Shown: piece after piece, positions 1 to 6,126 of the stretch | How the letters are laid out: each line of letters starts with the position of its first letter | Position numbering within the stretch: position 1 is the first letter of the stretch | From: Verrucomicrobiota bacterium | Lineage (GTDB): Bacteria > Verrucomicrobiota > Verrucomicrobiia > Limisphaerales > JADLHS01 | Assembly: GCA_025360895.1 (NCBI GenBank) | Contig: JANYBF010000134.1 | Coordinates: 1-6,288, forward strand | DNA: 6,288 nt | Direction of reading: 5' to 3' | Program-made: the position numbers and the translations under genes | The notes under the pieces: model-generated | The model's database searches: none | The model's input: only the letters and a program-made list of their open reading frames with translations | Told to the model about the DNA's origin: nothing

Positions 1-1
1 G

Positions 2-64
2 CTCATCAAGATGGATGAAAACGTGAAGGCGAAGGTGGAAAGGCTGTTCGGAGGTACTCGTTGA
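2..64 (+). CDS. 3' end of an unidentified gene (partial)
   Basis: An open frame enters from the left edge and ends at TGA 62-64, giving the C-terminal peptide LIKMDENVKAKVERLFGGTR. The charged, helix-like composition is compatible with a real C-terminus, but 20 residues are too few to name a family. It ends about 107 bases before the XRE gene on the same strand, so co-transcription is possible but not shown. It could also be a chance open frame. Confidence 0.35.
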   Translation, partial: LIKMDENVKAKVERLFGGTR

Positions 65-170
65 ATGTTTCCCAATGAAATGGACTGCCTTTAGGGATAG
101 CGACTCCCTGTCGTGTGACTGTCGCGGTCGTGTCGTGGTCAGCAAGCGTTGAGGCGGCCAGGCTGGGTTC
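65..170. other. short intergenic stretch before the XRE gene
   Basis: No convincing -35/-10 pair or Shine-Dalgarno sequence is visible. The stretch contains several GTCGTG/GTCGCG-like direct repeats around 109-140, which could be an operator of the autoregulating XRE protein or simple low-complexity sequence. Nothing further can be supported here. Confidence 0.3.
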
Positions 171-533
171 ATGAAAATTGAAATGAAGAACCAACACTTG
201 GCACAAATCATCCGCGAAGAGCGCGAGAAACGAAATCTGACGCAAGAACACTTGGCTCAACTCGCTGAGTTGAGCGCACGAACGGTCCAGCGCATTGAAA
301 TTGATGGGACGCACTCGAAGGAGACGCTGAGGGCCGTGGCTGAGGCGTTCGAGGTTGACTGTAAAGAATTGCTGCGGATGGCACAGGAGCGAGCCGAGAA
401 GGGCGGTAGCCGCCGCGTCCTCGCGCCATCCGTAAATCCCACCGGGATTCCGCCCAAAAACCAGGGTGGCTCGTGCCTGGCAACCCTGGTTTTTGGGCGG
501 AAAACATTCCCAAACGCAACGTGGTTGCGTTGA
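171..533 (+). CDS. XRE-family helix-turn-helix protein, tail probably altered
   Basis: This is a 120-residue protein. Residues about 8-66 form a Cro/C1-type helix-turn-helix (XRE) domain: the first helix is around LAQIIREEREKR, LTQEHLAQLAEL is followed by the recognition helix SARTVQRIE, and ETLRAVAEAFEVD closes the domain. Such domains bind operator DNA as dimers, so a cytoplasmic transcription regulator is likely; its targets are unknown. The start could be ATG 171 or the in-frame ATG 183; neither has a clear Shine-Dalgarno sequence. After about residue 78 the tail (SRRVLAPSVNPTGIPPKNQG onward) is Pro/Gly-rich, resembles no domain, and is encoded by the inverted repeats at 435-531. I infer that the original 3' end was replaced or extended by repeat DNA. 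The DNA-binding domain call is solid; function and true C-terminus are not known. Confidence 0.75.
   Translation: MKIEMKNQHLAQIIREEREKRNLTQEHLAQLAELSARTVQRIEIDGTHSKETLRAVAEAFEVDCKELLRMAQERAEKGGSRRVLAPSVNPTGIPPKNQGGSCLATLVFGRKTFPNATWLR
435..449. repeat. small hairpin (6-bp stem, 3-nt loop)
   Basis: AATCCC at 435-440 and GGGATT at 444-449 are exact inverse complements around ACC. It directly abuts the long inverted repeat at 450-500 and lies inside the end of the XRE frame. Confidence 0.55.
450..500. repeat. long perfect inverted repeat (18-bp arms)
   Basis: The arm CCGCCCAAAAACCAGGGT (450-467) is matched exactly by its reverse complement ACCCTGGTTTTTGGGCGG (483-500), with a 15-base loop. A perfect 18-bp stem is far beyond chance at this spacing. 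No T-run follows on either strand, so it does not look like a standard intrinsic terminator. It is translated as part of the XRE tail. A small palindromic repeat element (REP/MITE-like) or a structured RNA is possible. Confidence 0.8.
513..531. repeat. hairpin (8-bp stem, 3-nt loop)
   Basis: AACGCAAC at 513-520 pairs exactly with GTTGCGTT at 524-531 around GTG. It ends at the first base of the XRE stop codon (531-533) and is the third of four hairpins in a row. Confidence 0.65.
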
Positions 534-542
534 CCGAGTTCA

Positions 543-558
543 TGTTGCACATGCAACA
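543..558. repeat. TGTTGCA palindrome next to remnant A
   Basis: TGTTGCA (543-549) and TGCAACA (552-558) form an inverted repeat around CA. The right part, ATGCAACAAAAG, recurs in the 36-bp palindrome at 6085-6120, and a shorter version ATGCAACAAAG occurs at 1553-1563. In all three places the palindrome lies just beyond the stop codon of a PaaX-like remnant on the - strand, here 15 bases away. Confidence 0.7.
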
Positions 559-573
559 AAAGATTGTCATGGG

Positions 574-790
574 TCAGGCGCGGTGGAACGTGCGCAGTTG
601 CCGGCTGGCGTCCCGGAGCACTTCCACCCGCCGCCGCCACGCCTGTTGCCCCAAATAATCGGCCGACAGAATCCGGCCCGGCAGCAGGGGGTCGTTGGTC
701 ACGACCTCCAGCCATGCCTCGCGCTCCGCCGCCGCCCAGCGCAAAAACGTCCTCGCTGCCGGGCCGATCCGCAGCGCACCGAAAAGCACC
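574..790 (-). pseudogene. PaaX-like regulator C-terminal remnant, copy A
   Basis: Read on the - strand, this stretch encodes about 72 residues ending at stop 574-576. Recognisable blocks are AAAEREAWLEVVTNDPLLPG, ILSADYLGQQAWRRR and VEVLRDASRQLRTF. A 'DPLLP..LLPxDYxG..A' pattern before a final helix resembles the C-terminal domain of PaaX-type transcription regulators. That assignment is from memory and tentative. The N-terminal DNA-binding part is missing. The upstream boundary is not sharp but must lie before the vapB operator, near 790. The final residues (HRA) differ from the FKPE-type ending coded by copy C, so the end has been altered. It fills the gap between the XRE gene and vapB. Confidence 0.55.
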
Positions 791-793
791 GCT

Positions 794-835
794 TGATATG
801 GGCGGCCAGTTGTGAGAGTATGGGTAGCCATATCA
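794..835. promoter_or_regulatory. candidate VapB operator / vapBC promoter region
   Basis: TGATATGG (794-801) and CCATATCA (828-835) are perfect 8-bp inverted arms. A third, related half-site, TATGG at 819-823, pairs with CCATA at 828-832. The last arm touches the vapB start codon. Ribbon-helix-helix antitoxins commonly repress their own operon at such repeated half-sites. A TTGATA at 793-798 could serve as a -35 element, but no good -10 follows at normal spacing. No Shine-Dalgarno sequence precedes vapB. Confidence 0.5.
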
Positions 836-1080
836 TGAAGACAACGATTGAAATTGCCGACGATCTTTTCGAGCGTGCCCAACAGTTTGCACGGAAGGAG
901 AAGACCACGTTTCGCTCATTGACCGAGCAAGGGTTGCGACTCGTTCTAAAAGCGAAGGACGGCAAACCCAAAAAGCTTCCGCCACTGGTCACGGTGGGTG
1001 GTGGTGGGCTGACGGCTGAGTTCAAGAATGCCCCCTGGGAAAGAATCCGCGACGAAATCTACCGGGGGCACGGCGCGTGA
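835..1080 (+). CDS. vapB: VapB-type antitoxin (ribbon-helix-helix)
   Basis: This is an 81-residue protein starting at ATG 835 and ending at TGA 1078-1080. KTTIEI (residues 2-7) is the DNA-binding beta strand. ADDLFERAQQFARKE and TTFRSLTEQGLRLVL form the two helices of the ribbon-helix-helix dimer. A flexible Lys/Pro/Gly-rich linker (residues about 40-60) leads to WERIRDEIYRGH, a typical toxin-binding C-terminal segment. By family knowledge it neutralises the PIN-domain toxin encoded next to it and represses the shared promoter. The same frame is open upstream to 466, but that part overlaps remnant A and shows no antitoxin similarity, so 835 is the supported start. The gene overlaps the toxin start by four bases (GTGA), indicating translational coupling. 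Confidence 0.85.
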   Translation: MKTTIEIADDLFERAQQFARKEKTTFRSLTEQGLRLVLKAKDGKPKKLPPLVTVGGGGLTAEFKNAPWERIRDEIYRGHGA

Positions 1081-1514
1081 TTGCGATTGATTCCAACCTG
1101 CTGATTTACGCGCATCGCGAGGACAGCGAATTCCACATTGCATCCAGGGAATTGGTGGATGGCTTCCGGCATCAATCCGCACCATGGGCGATTCCGTGGC
1201 CGTGCGTCCACGAATTCATCGCCATCGCCACCCATCCTGGCATCTATAAACCGGCCTCCACCCTGTCCGAAGCCCTGGGTTTTCTGGACTCGTTGTTTGC
1301 CGCGCCGCAATTACACCTGCTGTCCGAAAGTCCCGGCTACTTCGACCGGCTGCGCGAAATCGCCACCGCCGCACGACTGAAAGGCCCACGCATTCACAAC
1401 GCCCGAATCGCCGCGCTGTGTCTGCACCACGGGGTGCGCGAACTTTGGTCAGCGGATCGAGATTTCTCCGCCTTTCCTCAACTCACCGCCCGCAATCCGT
1501 TGGTCAAAACTTGA
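1077..1514 (+). CDS. vapC: VapC-type PIN-domain toxin with Asn at a catalytic position
   Basis: This 145-residue PIN-domain protein starts at GTG 1077, overlapping the antitoxin stop; a GGGGG tract at 1063-1067 may act as ribosome binding site. The fold is clear: MIAIDSNLLIYAH carries the first acidic residue (Asp5), WPCVHEF the second (Glu46), and WSADRDF the distal acidic pair (Asp127/Asp129). VapC toxins use this Mg2+-binding cluster to cut RNA, often tRNA, and are held inactive by VapB. In relatives the third acidic residue sits in an 'HDARIAAL'-like motif; here it reads IHNARIAAL, so the position is Asn108 (codon AAC, one base from GAC). This could lower or abolish activity. The frame is otherwise intact and of normal length. 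The gene is followed closely by remnant B. Confidence 0.88.
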   Translation: MIAIDSNLLIYAHREDSEFHIASRELVDGFRHQSAPWAIPWPCVHEFIAIATHPGIYKPASTLSEALGFLDSLFAAPQLHLLSESPGYFDRLREIATAARLKGPRIHNARIAALCLHHGVRELWSADRDFSAFPQLTARNPLVKT

Positions 1515-1540
1515 TCTTCACCTTCTCGCTTTGTGATAAC

Positions 1541-1563
1541 CTTTCGTTGCCGATGCAACAAAG
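1541..1563. repeat. degenerate TTGC/GCAA palindrome next to remnant B
   Basis: CTTTCGTTGC (1541-1550) pairs with GCAACAAAG (1555-1563) if one C is bulged out. The right arm matches the palindromes at 543-558 and 6085-6120. It lies 12 bases from the stop codon of remnant B and 26 bases after vapC, so it might also act as a weak transcription barrier for vapC, though no T-run is present. Confidence 0.55.
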
Positions 1564-1575
1564 TGTGGCACAAGG

Positions 1576-1787
1576 CTATTCGGGTTTGAGCAGGCACAGT
1601 TGCCGGCTGTCCCGCGCTTCGCTTGATTTCAGATGGCAGATGCCAGATTTCAGATTGCAACTCCGCCACACCGGTCGCTCCAGATAATCTGGACGGCAGA
1701 ATTCGGCCCGGCAGCAGTGGATCGTTCGTCAGCGCTTCCAGCCACGCCTTGGCCTCGGCCGAAAACGAAATACGCGGTGCAATCTCG
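1576..1787 (-). pseudogene. PaaX-like regulator C-terminal remnant, copy B, frameshifted
   Basis: The - strand encodes SAEAKAWLEALTNDPLLPGR then IL, closely matching copy A. An extra base near 'CCAGATTAT' then shifts the frame; the next block, PDYLERPVWR, continues in the new frame. About 45 bases of unrelated sequence (1616-1660 region) follow, then SRQL and a terminal LLKPE with stop at 1576-1578. Frameshift plus insertion makes this a clear pseudogene. It abuts the stop codon of the large secreted-protein gene (1788), so that gene ends inside or at the edge of the repeat. PaaX-like identity is tentative, as for copy A; the homology between the three copies is certain at DNA level. Confidence 0.6.
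1625..1655. repeat. short tandem duplication inserted in remnant B
   Basis: GATTTCAGAT occurs at 1625-1634 and again at 1646-1655, a 21-base period, with GGCAGATGCCA between. The segment is absent from the equivalent place in copies A and C, so it was inserted into copy B and interrupts its reading frame. Confidence 0.6.
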
Positions 1788-4700
1788 CTACTGCGCTTTC
1801 ACCCGGTAAAACCTGGCCGCATTGGTGGCGGCCGTGTCGGTAAACTGAACCACTCCGCCCGTGCTCGTCAGGGTTTTCAAGGTGAGCCAGGTGGTGGGCG
1901 CTGCCAGATTCGTCGCGTACTCGAGCCCATAGCTGATACCGGCCTGGCCGGAAAACTGGATTTGAAAGTTCGTCGCGCTTCCGGACAGGCCGGCGGTTAG
2001 CTCCGGGGACAGCAAGGGTTCAACATGGATAAGAACATTCGTGCTGACTCCCGCTAAATTGTCAGCGTTGAACGCGGTCAAAGTGACGAGGTAGTCGCCC
2101 GCATTCGTCCACGAGTGCGTGGTGAAATAGCTGGCATTGGTTGCCACCGGCCCGTCGCCGTAATTCCACTCTAGGCTTGCAGTGTTGCCCGTGATGCGCC
2201 CAATCAACGTGAGCGAATGGTCGGCCACCACCGTGGTCCAGGGAGACTCGATGGCCACGGTCAAAGGCCCGACCGCGCCCGCCGCCGGGAACTCGTCAGC
2301 GCCCATGGACGGCGGCGAGGACCACGCGTCACCGTCAAGATCCGTAGCGCTGAAGAGAATTGGCGCGCCAGCTCCGCGGCAAGGTGAAGTCGCGGCCAGA
2401 TGCAGCCCATCCACCAGTTGAGGGTTGTTGGTGATGTTGCCGGAACTGGTGCCGATCAAGGGTGAACAGGAATTGTAGATGTTGCCCGCCGAGACGTCAG
2501 GCGAACTCGGTGCGGAATTGTACCAGACGATACAGTTCGTTATGCTACCGCCGGAGACCCCGCCACTTCCTGTTCCCGCTGAGTTCTGGACGACCGTGCA
2601 ATTATTCAAGGCAGCCTGCATCACACCACCCCCGAAGGACGCCGCGGAGTTATTGATGAACCAACAGTTGTAATAGCTGCCAAATGCCGCGCCGCCACCA
2701 ACGCCCGCCCGATTGTTGGCAATAACACAACTGGCCACCAATTCATCCGAGTAACCAATAACCCCTCCGCCCAAACGGTTGTTATCTCTCGTCGCGCCGT
2801 TTCGCAGGGTGAAACCGGCGAGGCTGGAATTCGACGAGAGCAGCGCACAGCGCACGGCATTGACGCCGTTGGTACTCACCGGATCCCACTGGCCTTCAAC
2901 GACAGTTTGAAACGGGCCGTTGACGCTGACAACCGTCACCGGTTTGTCCAAAGCGATGCGATTGGTGACATCAAAGACATCGGTCAACTTGCCGCCGGTA
3001 TTATAGATTCCATTCGTGACCAGGATTACGGCGTCGGCTGCGGCCGCGTCAATTGCGTCCTGAATGCGGCCAGCCGCAGTGGCCCAGTTGGTGTAGGGAG
3101 CGGTCGCGCCTGGATTCCCGGCGTTCACGAAGTGCAGGGCCACGCGAGCCACGCGACTGGTCGTCAAGCCAAAGGCATTGCTGACGACCAGTTGATAATC
3201 GCCCGTATCGGCTGCCGACAGCCCCTTGACCGTCAGGTGCGTGGAGTCAGCTCCCAGAAAGTGCGAACTCCCTGACAGCAATGACCCATCCTTGAACCAG
3301 TATCCCGGCGAAGATTCGATTCCGGCAACTTGGGAAACGAAGTCAAACTGCCCCCAGGAATTCGCCTGCAATCTAAAACTAAGCAACACGGGTTGCGGCA
3401 GCCATTCATCGCAGCCCATGGCCGGCGGATTCGTCCACGTCTGACCGTCAAGGTCGGTGCCGCTCGCGTACGCGGCATTCCCGACGCCACGACACGGCGA
3501 AGCTGACGAAAGATGAAAACCGTCGGCGAGAAACAGGGGGTTGTTGGTGATGTTGCCGTTGCCCGACGCAACTTTCCCTGCACAACTGTACTGCGTGATG
3601 CCATTACCCGAAATGTCATCGCGAATTCCGCGCACCGCATTGTTCCACAGGATGGAATTTCTGATCACGCTGTTTTTAGCGCCGGCCCCGGCGCTTGAAA
3701 ATGATTCTGCACTGTTGTTAATGACTGTACAGTTGGTCAACGCGCCACCGAAGGCCCCGCCGCCGTCGCCGCCCGACTGGTTGGCTCGCACCAGGCAATT
3801 GTTTAGATTGCAATTGTAAACGCCGCCGCCCGAACTAAATGAGTAAAATTGGAAAGGGGTTATCATCCCAGCACCATTCGCCACGATCGTGCAGTTGTTC
3901 AATGTTCCGCCATAGCCGCCGCCACCTTGCAAATATGCGGAATTCTCTTGGATGAGACAGTAGGTCACCATTGCGCTTTGTGAGGCGCACCACACCCCGC
4001 CGCCGCTGTTGGTCGCCGATCCCGAGGTGCCGGTGCTGATGCGGGTGCCGCCGCCCTGCAAGGTGAACCCGCTAAGGATGGCGCCGTCCGCCAGCCACGC
4101 GCACCGAACCGCATTGGTGCTGTTGGGAGACGAACCGGAATTGACGCCGCCACGCCCAGGCGCTCCGACGATGAACGTGTTTGCCGCGCCATTGACACTC
4201 ATCACGATCAAGGCTTTGTCGAGCGCGATACGGTTGGTCAGGTCGCCCGACATCACCTTGCCACCTGAGCCATAAACGCCGTTCGTCACCAGCACGATGT
4301 CGCCGATGGCTGCCAGATCAATCGCCGTCTGGATGTTCGTCGCCGCCGTAGGCCAGTCGGCGTAGGGCTCAGTCGGAGACACCCCCGCAATATTCACACA
4401 GCGCACCGTTACTTGCGCCACGGCGCTGGTGGCCATGCTGACCGCGTTGCTGGCAACCATCTGATAACTCCCGGCATCCTGCGGCCCCAAGCCGTTGATG
4501 AACAACTGTGACGTCCCGAGCCCGTCGTAGCGCGAACCGGAAATAATGTTTCCATCCTTGAACCAGAAGAACGAAATTGGGTTAAGGCCGGTAACCGCAG
4601 CTCCCAATAATTGCAATTGACCGAGCGGCCCGGGCGCTATTTGCGGTTGGGTGATGAAGAACGGTTCACCCGCGTTCTCGTCGCACCCCATTGCAGGCGG

Positions 4701-5732
4701 ACTATTCCATGGTTGACCATCGATATCGGTACCAGTGGCGGCGGCTGCGCTACCGGCCCCCCGACAGGGCGACGTGTAAGCGATGTGATAGTTGTCGAGT
4801 ATCAGTTGGGCATTCGTCGCGAGGTTCCCGGTGCCAGTTGGCAACGGAGTGGTGCAGGTGTAGCGGAAGAGCAGGGAGCCCGAATAGTTGGTTTGGGAGG
4901 ACGACACCGAGTTGCTCACGACAATGCAGTTTATCACCGGCACGGTAGTCCCGTCTGAAGTCACGCCGCCTGCGGTGCGCGCAAAATTACCGACCACGGA
5001 ACAGTTCGTAAGGGCGCCGCCGGCAACCCCGCCGCCCGAGCCCGCAGATGCGCTAGTTATCCGATTGCTTATCACGGCGCAGTTCTTAAGCGTCGCGCCA
5101 TACGTTCCGCCGCCCAAGGGAACCTGCGAACTGGAGATGACGACATTCCCGGAGATGATCGAATTGAGAACCGTATTGGAAAAGACCCCCCCACCCCGCA
5201 CGGCCGCCGCGTTGCCAATGATAATGCAATTGGTGGCGATGCTTTTTACCGACGTACTCCACAGACCGCCGCCGCTGTTGGTGGCGCTTAGTTCGGGTGG
5301 GAGAATACCGCTACTGCCTCGGGTAGCTCCGCCCCGGAGTGTGAAACCGCTCAAGGTCGCCCCGTTGGTCAGCCAGGCACAGCGCACCGCGCCAGGCCCA
5401 TTCGTCGCGACCAAGTCCCATGCGCCTTGAATTATTGTTGCCTGAGGGCCATTGACGCTTTGCACGGTGATGGGTTTGTCAATCGCGATCCGATTCATCA
5501 GGTCCCCCGCCTTCACCTTGCCGCCAGTATCATAAATACCATTGGTCACGGTCACGATGTCGCCGCTGGCTGTCGCATCAATCGCCGTCTGGATGTTGGT
5601 GGCCGCCATCAACCAGTCGGTGAAGGGCGCAACATGGCCGCCACTCGGAGAAACAAATCGTTCCACGCCGTGGGCATTCAGCAGCACCAGCCCGAACAGA
5701 AAACTGCACAGATGCTTTCGAGTAAGGTTCAT
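1788..5732 (-). CDS. large secreted beta-helix protein with Ig-like and PKD domains
   Basis: This is a 1314-residue protein. ATG 5732 is preferred because it starts a typical signal peptide (MNLTRKH, then LCSFLFGLVLL, cleavage near NAHG at 20-22) and lies about 28 bases below a strong promoter. The longer frame to 5840 would begin upstream of that promoter. Three homologous parallel beta-helix modules span residues about 25-353, 446-776 and 868-1148. Each opens with 'W..AATNIQTAID..GD.V.VTNG.Y' (module 3: AAGRIQDAID), shows repeated turns of type NC-x-V-x-x-N, and ends with 'SPCRGxG..TDxDGxxW..PPxMGxDE', like choice-of-anchor Q domains. Ig-like linkers with WFKDG and DxGxYQ(L/M)V.SNA lie at about 357-445 and 782-867. 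A PKD-like domain (WNYGDG, AGDYLVTLTA) is at 1157-1238, and a C-terminal domain ends FYRVKAQ. It is probably exported or surface-bound, acting in adhesion or polysaccharide binding. No pectate-lyase catalytic motif was recognised, so enzymatic activity is unproven. Confidence 0.88.
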   Translation of the reverse strand: MNLTRKHLCSFLFGLVLLNAHGVERFVSPSGGHVAPFTDWLMAATNIQTAIDATASGDIVTVTNGIYDTGGKVKAGDLMNRIAIDKPITVQSVNGPQATIIQGAWDLVATNGPGAVRCAWLTNGATLSGFTLRGGATRGSSGILPPELSATNSGGGLWSTSVKSIATNCIIIGNAAAVRGGGVFSNTVLNSIISGNVVISSSQVPLGGGTYGATLKNCAVISNRITSASAGSGGGVAGGALTNCSVVGNFARTAGGVTSDGTTVPVINCIVVSNSVSSSQTNYSGSLLFRYTCTTPLPTGTGNLATNAQLILDNYHIAYTSPCRGAGSAAAATGTDIDGQPWNSPPAMGCDENAGEPFFITQPQIAPGPLGQLQLLGAAVTGLNPISFFWFKDGNIISGSRYDGLGTSQLFINGLGPQDAGSYQMVASNAVSMATSAVAQVTVRCVNIAGVSPTEPYADWPTAATNIQTAIDLAAIGDIVLVTNGVYGSGGKVMSGDLTNRIALDKALIVMSVNGAANTFIVGAPGRGGVNSGSSPNSTNAVRCAWLADGAILSGFTLQGGGTRISTGTSGSATNSGGGVWCASQSAMVTYCLIQENSAYLQGGGGYGGTLNNCTIVANGAGMITPFQFYSFSSGGGVYNCNLNNCLVRANQSGGDGGGAFGGALTNCTVINNSAESFSSAGAGAKNSVIRNSILWNNAVRGIRDDISGNGITQYSCAGKVASGNGNITNNPLFLADGFHLSSASPCRGVGNAAYASGTDLDGQTWTNPPAMGCDEWLPQPVLLSFRLQANSWGQFDFVSQVAGIESSPGYWFKDGSLLSGSSHFLGADSTHLTVKGLSAADTGDYQLVVSNAFGLTTSRVARVALHFVNAGNPGATAPYTNWATAAGRIQDAIDAAAADAVILVTNGIYNTGGKLTDVFDVTNRIALDKPVTVVSVNGPFQTVVEGQWDPVSTNGVNAVRCALLSSNSSLAGFTLRNGATRDNNRLGGGVIGYSDELVASCVIANNRAGVGGGAAFGSYYNCWFINNSAASFGGGVMQAALNNCTVVQNSAGTGSGGVSGGSITNCIVWYNSAPSSPDVSAGNIYNSCSPLIGTSSGNITNNPQLVDGLHLAATSPCRGAGAPILFSATDLDGDAWSSPPSMGADEFPAAGAVGPLTVAIESPWTTVVADHSLTLIGRITGNTASLEWNYGDGPVATNASYFTTHSWTNAGDYLVTLTAFNADNLAGVSTNVLIHVEPLLSPELTAGLSGSATNFQIQFSGQAGISYGLEYATNLAAPTTWLTLKTLTSTGGVVQFTDTAATNAARFYRVKAQ
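2289..5660 (-). repeat. three diverged internal copies of the beta-helix module
   Basis: Module 1 covers about 4674-5660, module 2 about 3405-4397, and module 3 about 2289-3131; modules 1 and 2 are offset by 1260 bases. The copies are diverged but keep identical stretches at DNA level, for example the 21 bases from ATCAATCGCC to GGATGTT at 5577-5597 and again at 4317-4337. Ig-like linkers at 4398-4664 and 3132-3389 are repeated along with them, so the duplicated unit is module plus linker. Confidence 0.8.
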
Positions 5733-5766
5733 AATAAGTTTCGAGTTTGAGGGCTGAGTTGATTTT

Positions 5767-5795
5767 CCTATAAAACAGAAACCTGACGCGGTCAA
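5767..5795 (-). promoter_or_regulatory. sigma70-like promoter of the secreted-protein gene
   Basis: On the - strand, TTGACC (5790-5795) is followed after exactly 17 bases by TATAGG (5767-5772). Initiation near 5760 would leave a leader of about 28 bases before ATG 5732. No Shine-Dalgarno sequence is obvious in that leader. The -35 box lies on the joint with the truncated kinase gene that starts on the opposite strand. Confidence 0.6.
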
Positions 5796-6061
5796 CTTTG
5801 TTCTACAGCAATCACATGTTCGGCAAAGCCGAGGCGACATTGGAACGTCTCGCAGAGCGGCGTTACGATTTCACAATTCTCTGTGCGCCGGATTTTTCAT
5901 TCGTTCAAGACGGCACCCGCCAACCGGAATCATTTCGGATGCGTCAGCACGAATGGTATCTCAACGAATTGTCGAAACGTGGAATCGCCTACCGATTGGT
6001 CACGGGTTCGTTGGATGCGCGCATCGCACAGACCCGAAAATTGCTCGGTCTTCACGGTTGA
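5792..6061 (+). pseudogene. 3' fragment of a NadR/AAA_28-like ATP-binding kinase gene
   Basis: About 89 codons are open from a stop at 5771-5773, and homology-like sequence starts at STLFYSNHMFGKAEATLERL. Recognisable blocks are RRYDFTILCAPDF, FVQDGTRQ and FRMRQHEWYLNELSKRGIAY, followed by LVTGSLDARIAQTRKLLG to TGA 6059-6061. These match the second half of the P-loop kinase domain found in NadR-type ribosylnicotinamide kinases (AAA_28), with FVQDGTR as the lid-region motif. The N-terminal half with the Walker A loop is absent, so ATP binding is not possible and the gene is truncated. A TTG at 5798 or ATG at 5816 could start translation of a short peptide, but neither has a good ribosome site. 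The break falls at the promoter of the divergent secreted-protein gene, suggesting that gene's arrival or a deletion removed the 5' half. Confidence 0.7.
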
Positions 6062-6084
6062 CACACGCCCACCGCGCCCCCCTG

Positions 6085-6120
6085 TGCGAACTTTTGTTGC
6101 ATATGCAACAAAAGTTCGCA
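6085..6120. repeat. perfect 36-bp palindrome
   Basis: The half TGCGAACTTTTGTTGCAT (6085-6102) is followed directly by its exact reverse complement (6103-6120) with no spacer. Pairing can continue outward if two bases are bulged (CCC outside 6085 with GGG 6121-6123). It lies between the convergent ends of the kinase fragment (6061) and remnant C (6127). The inner ATGCAACAAAAG is shared with the palindrome beside copy A. It may be a protein-binding site, a cruciform or bidirectional terminator, or the end of a mobile unit. Confidence 0.85.
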
Positions 6121-6126
6121 GGGCAG

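Noticed and set aside
450..500. intrinsic terminator for the XRE gene
   Set aside because: The stem is strong but no T-run follows on either strand, and it lies before the stop codon.
435..558. CRISPR array or integron attC sites
   Set aside because: The hairpins differ from one another and are not regularly spaced copies. No cas genes, integrase or attC core motifs were seen.
257..715. 152-codon - strand frame
   Set aside because: It lies antisense to the XRE gene and reads remnant A in the wrong frame; no recognisable protein.
466..834. upstream extension of the antitoxin frame
   Set aside because: It runs through the inverted repeats and antisense to remnant A, and the antitoxin fold begins cleanly at MKTTIEIADD.
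791..882. start region of a - strand gene covering copy A (ATG at 882)
   Set aside because: This part overlaps the vapB start and operator and has no similarity to the conserved C-terminal block; it is a chance in-frame extension.
4888..5430. 180-codon open frame on the + strand
   Set aside because: It lies wholly antisense to the beta-helix gene. Its Pro/Ala/Thr-rich translation mirrors Gly/Asn-rich codons on the other strand and shows no domain, so it is a shadow. The same applies to the + strand frames at 2907-3275, 3541-3819 and 4611-4958.
5733..5840. 36-residue N-terminal extension of the secreted protein
   Set aside because: It would place the start upstream of the TTGACC-17-TATAGG promoter and put a Cys-rich stretch before an otherwise normal signal peptide; part of it is antisense to the kinase fragment.
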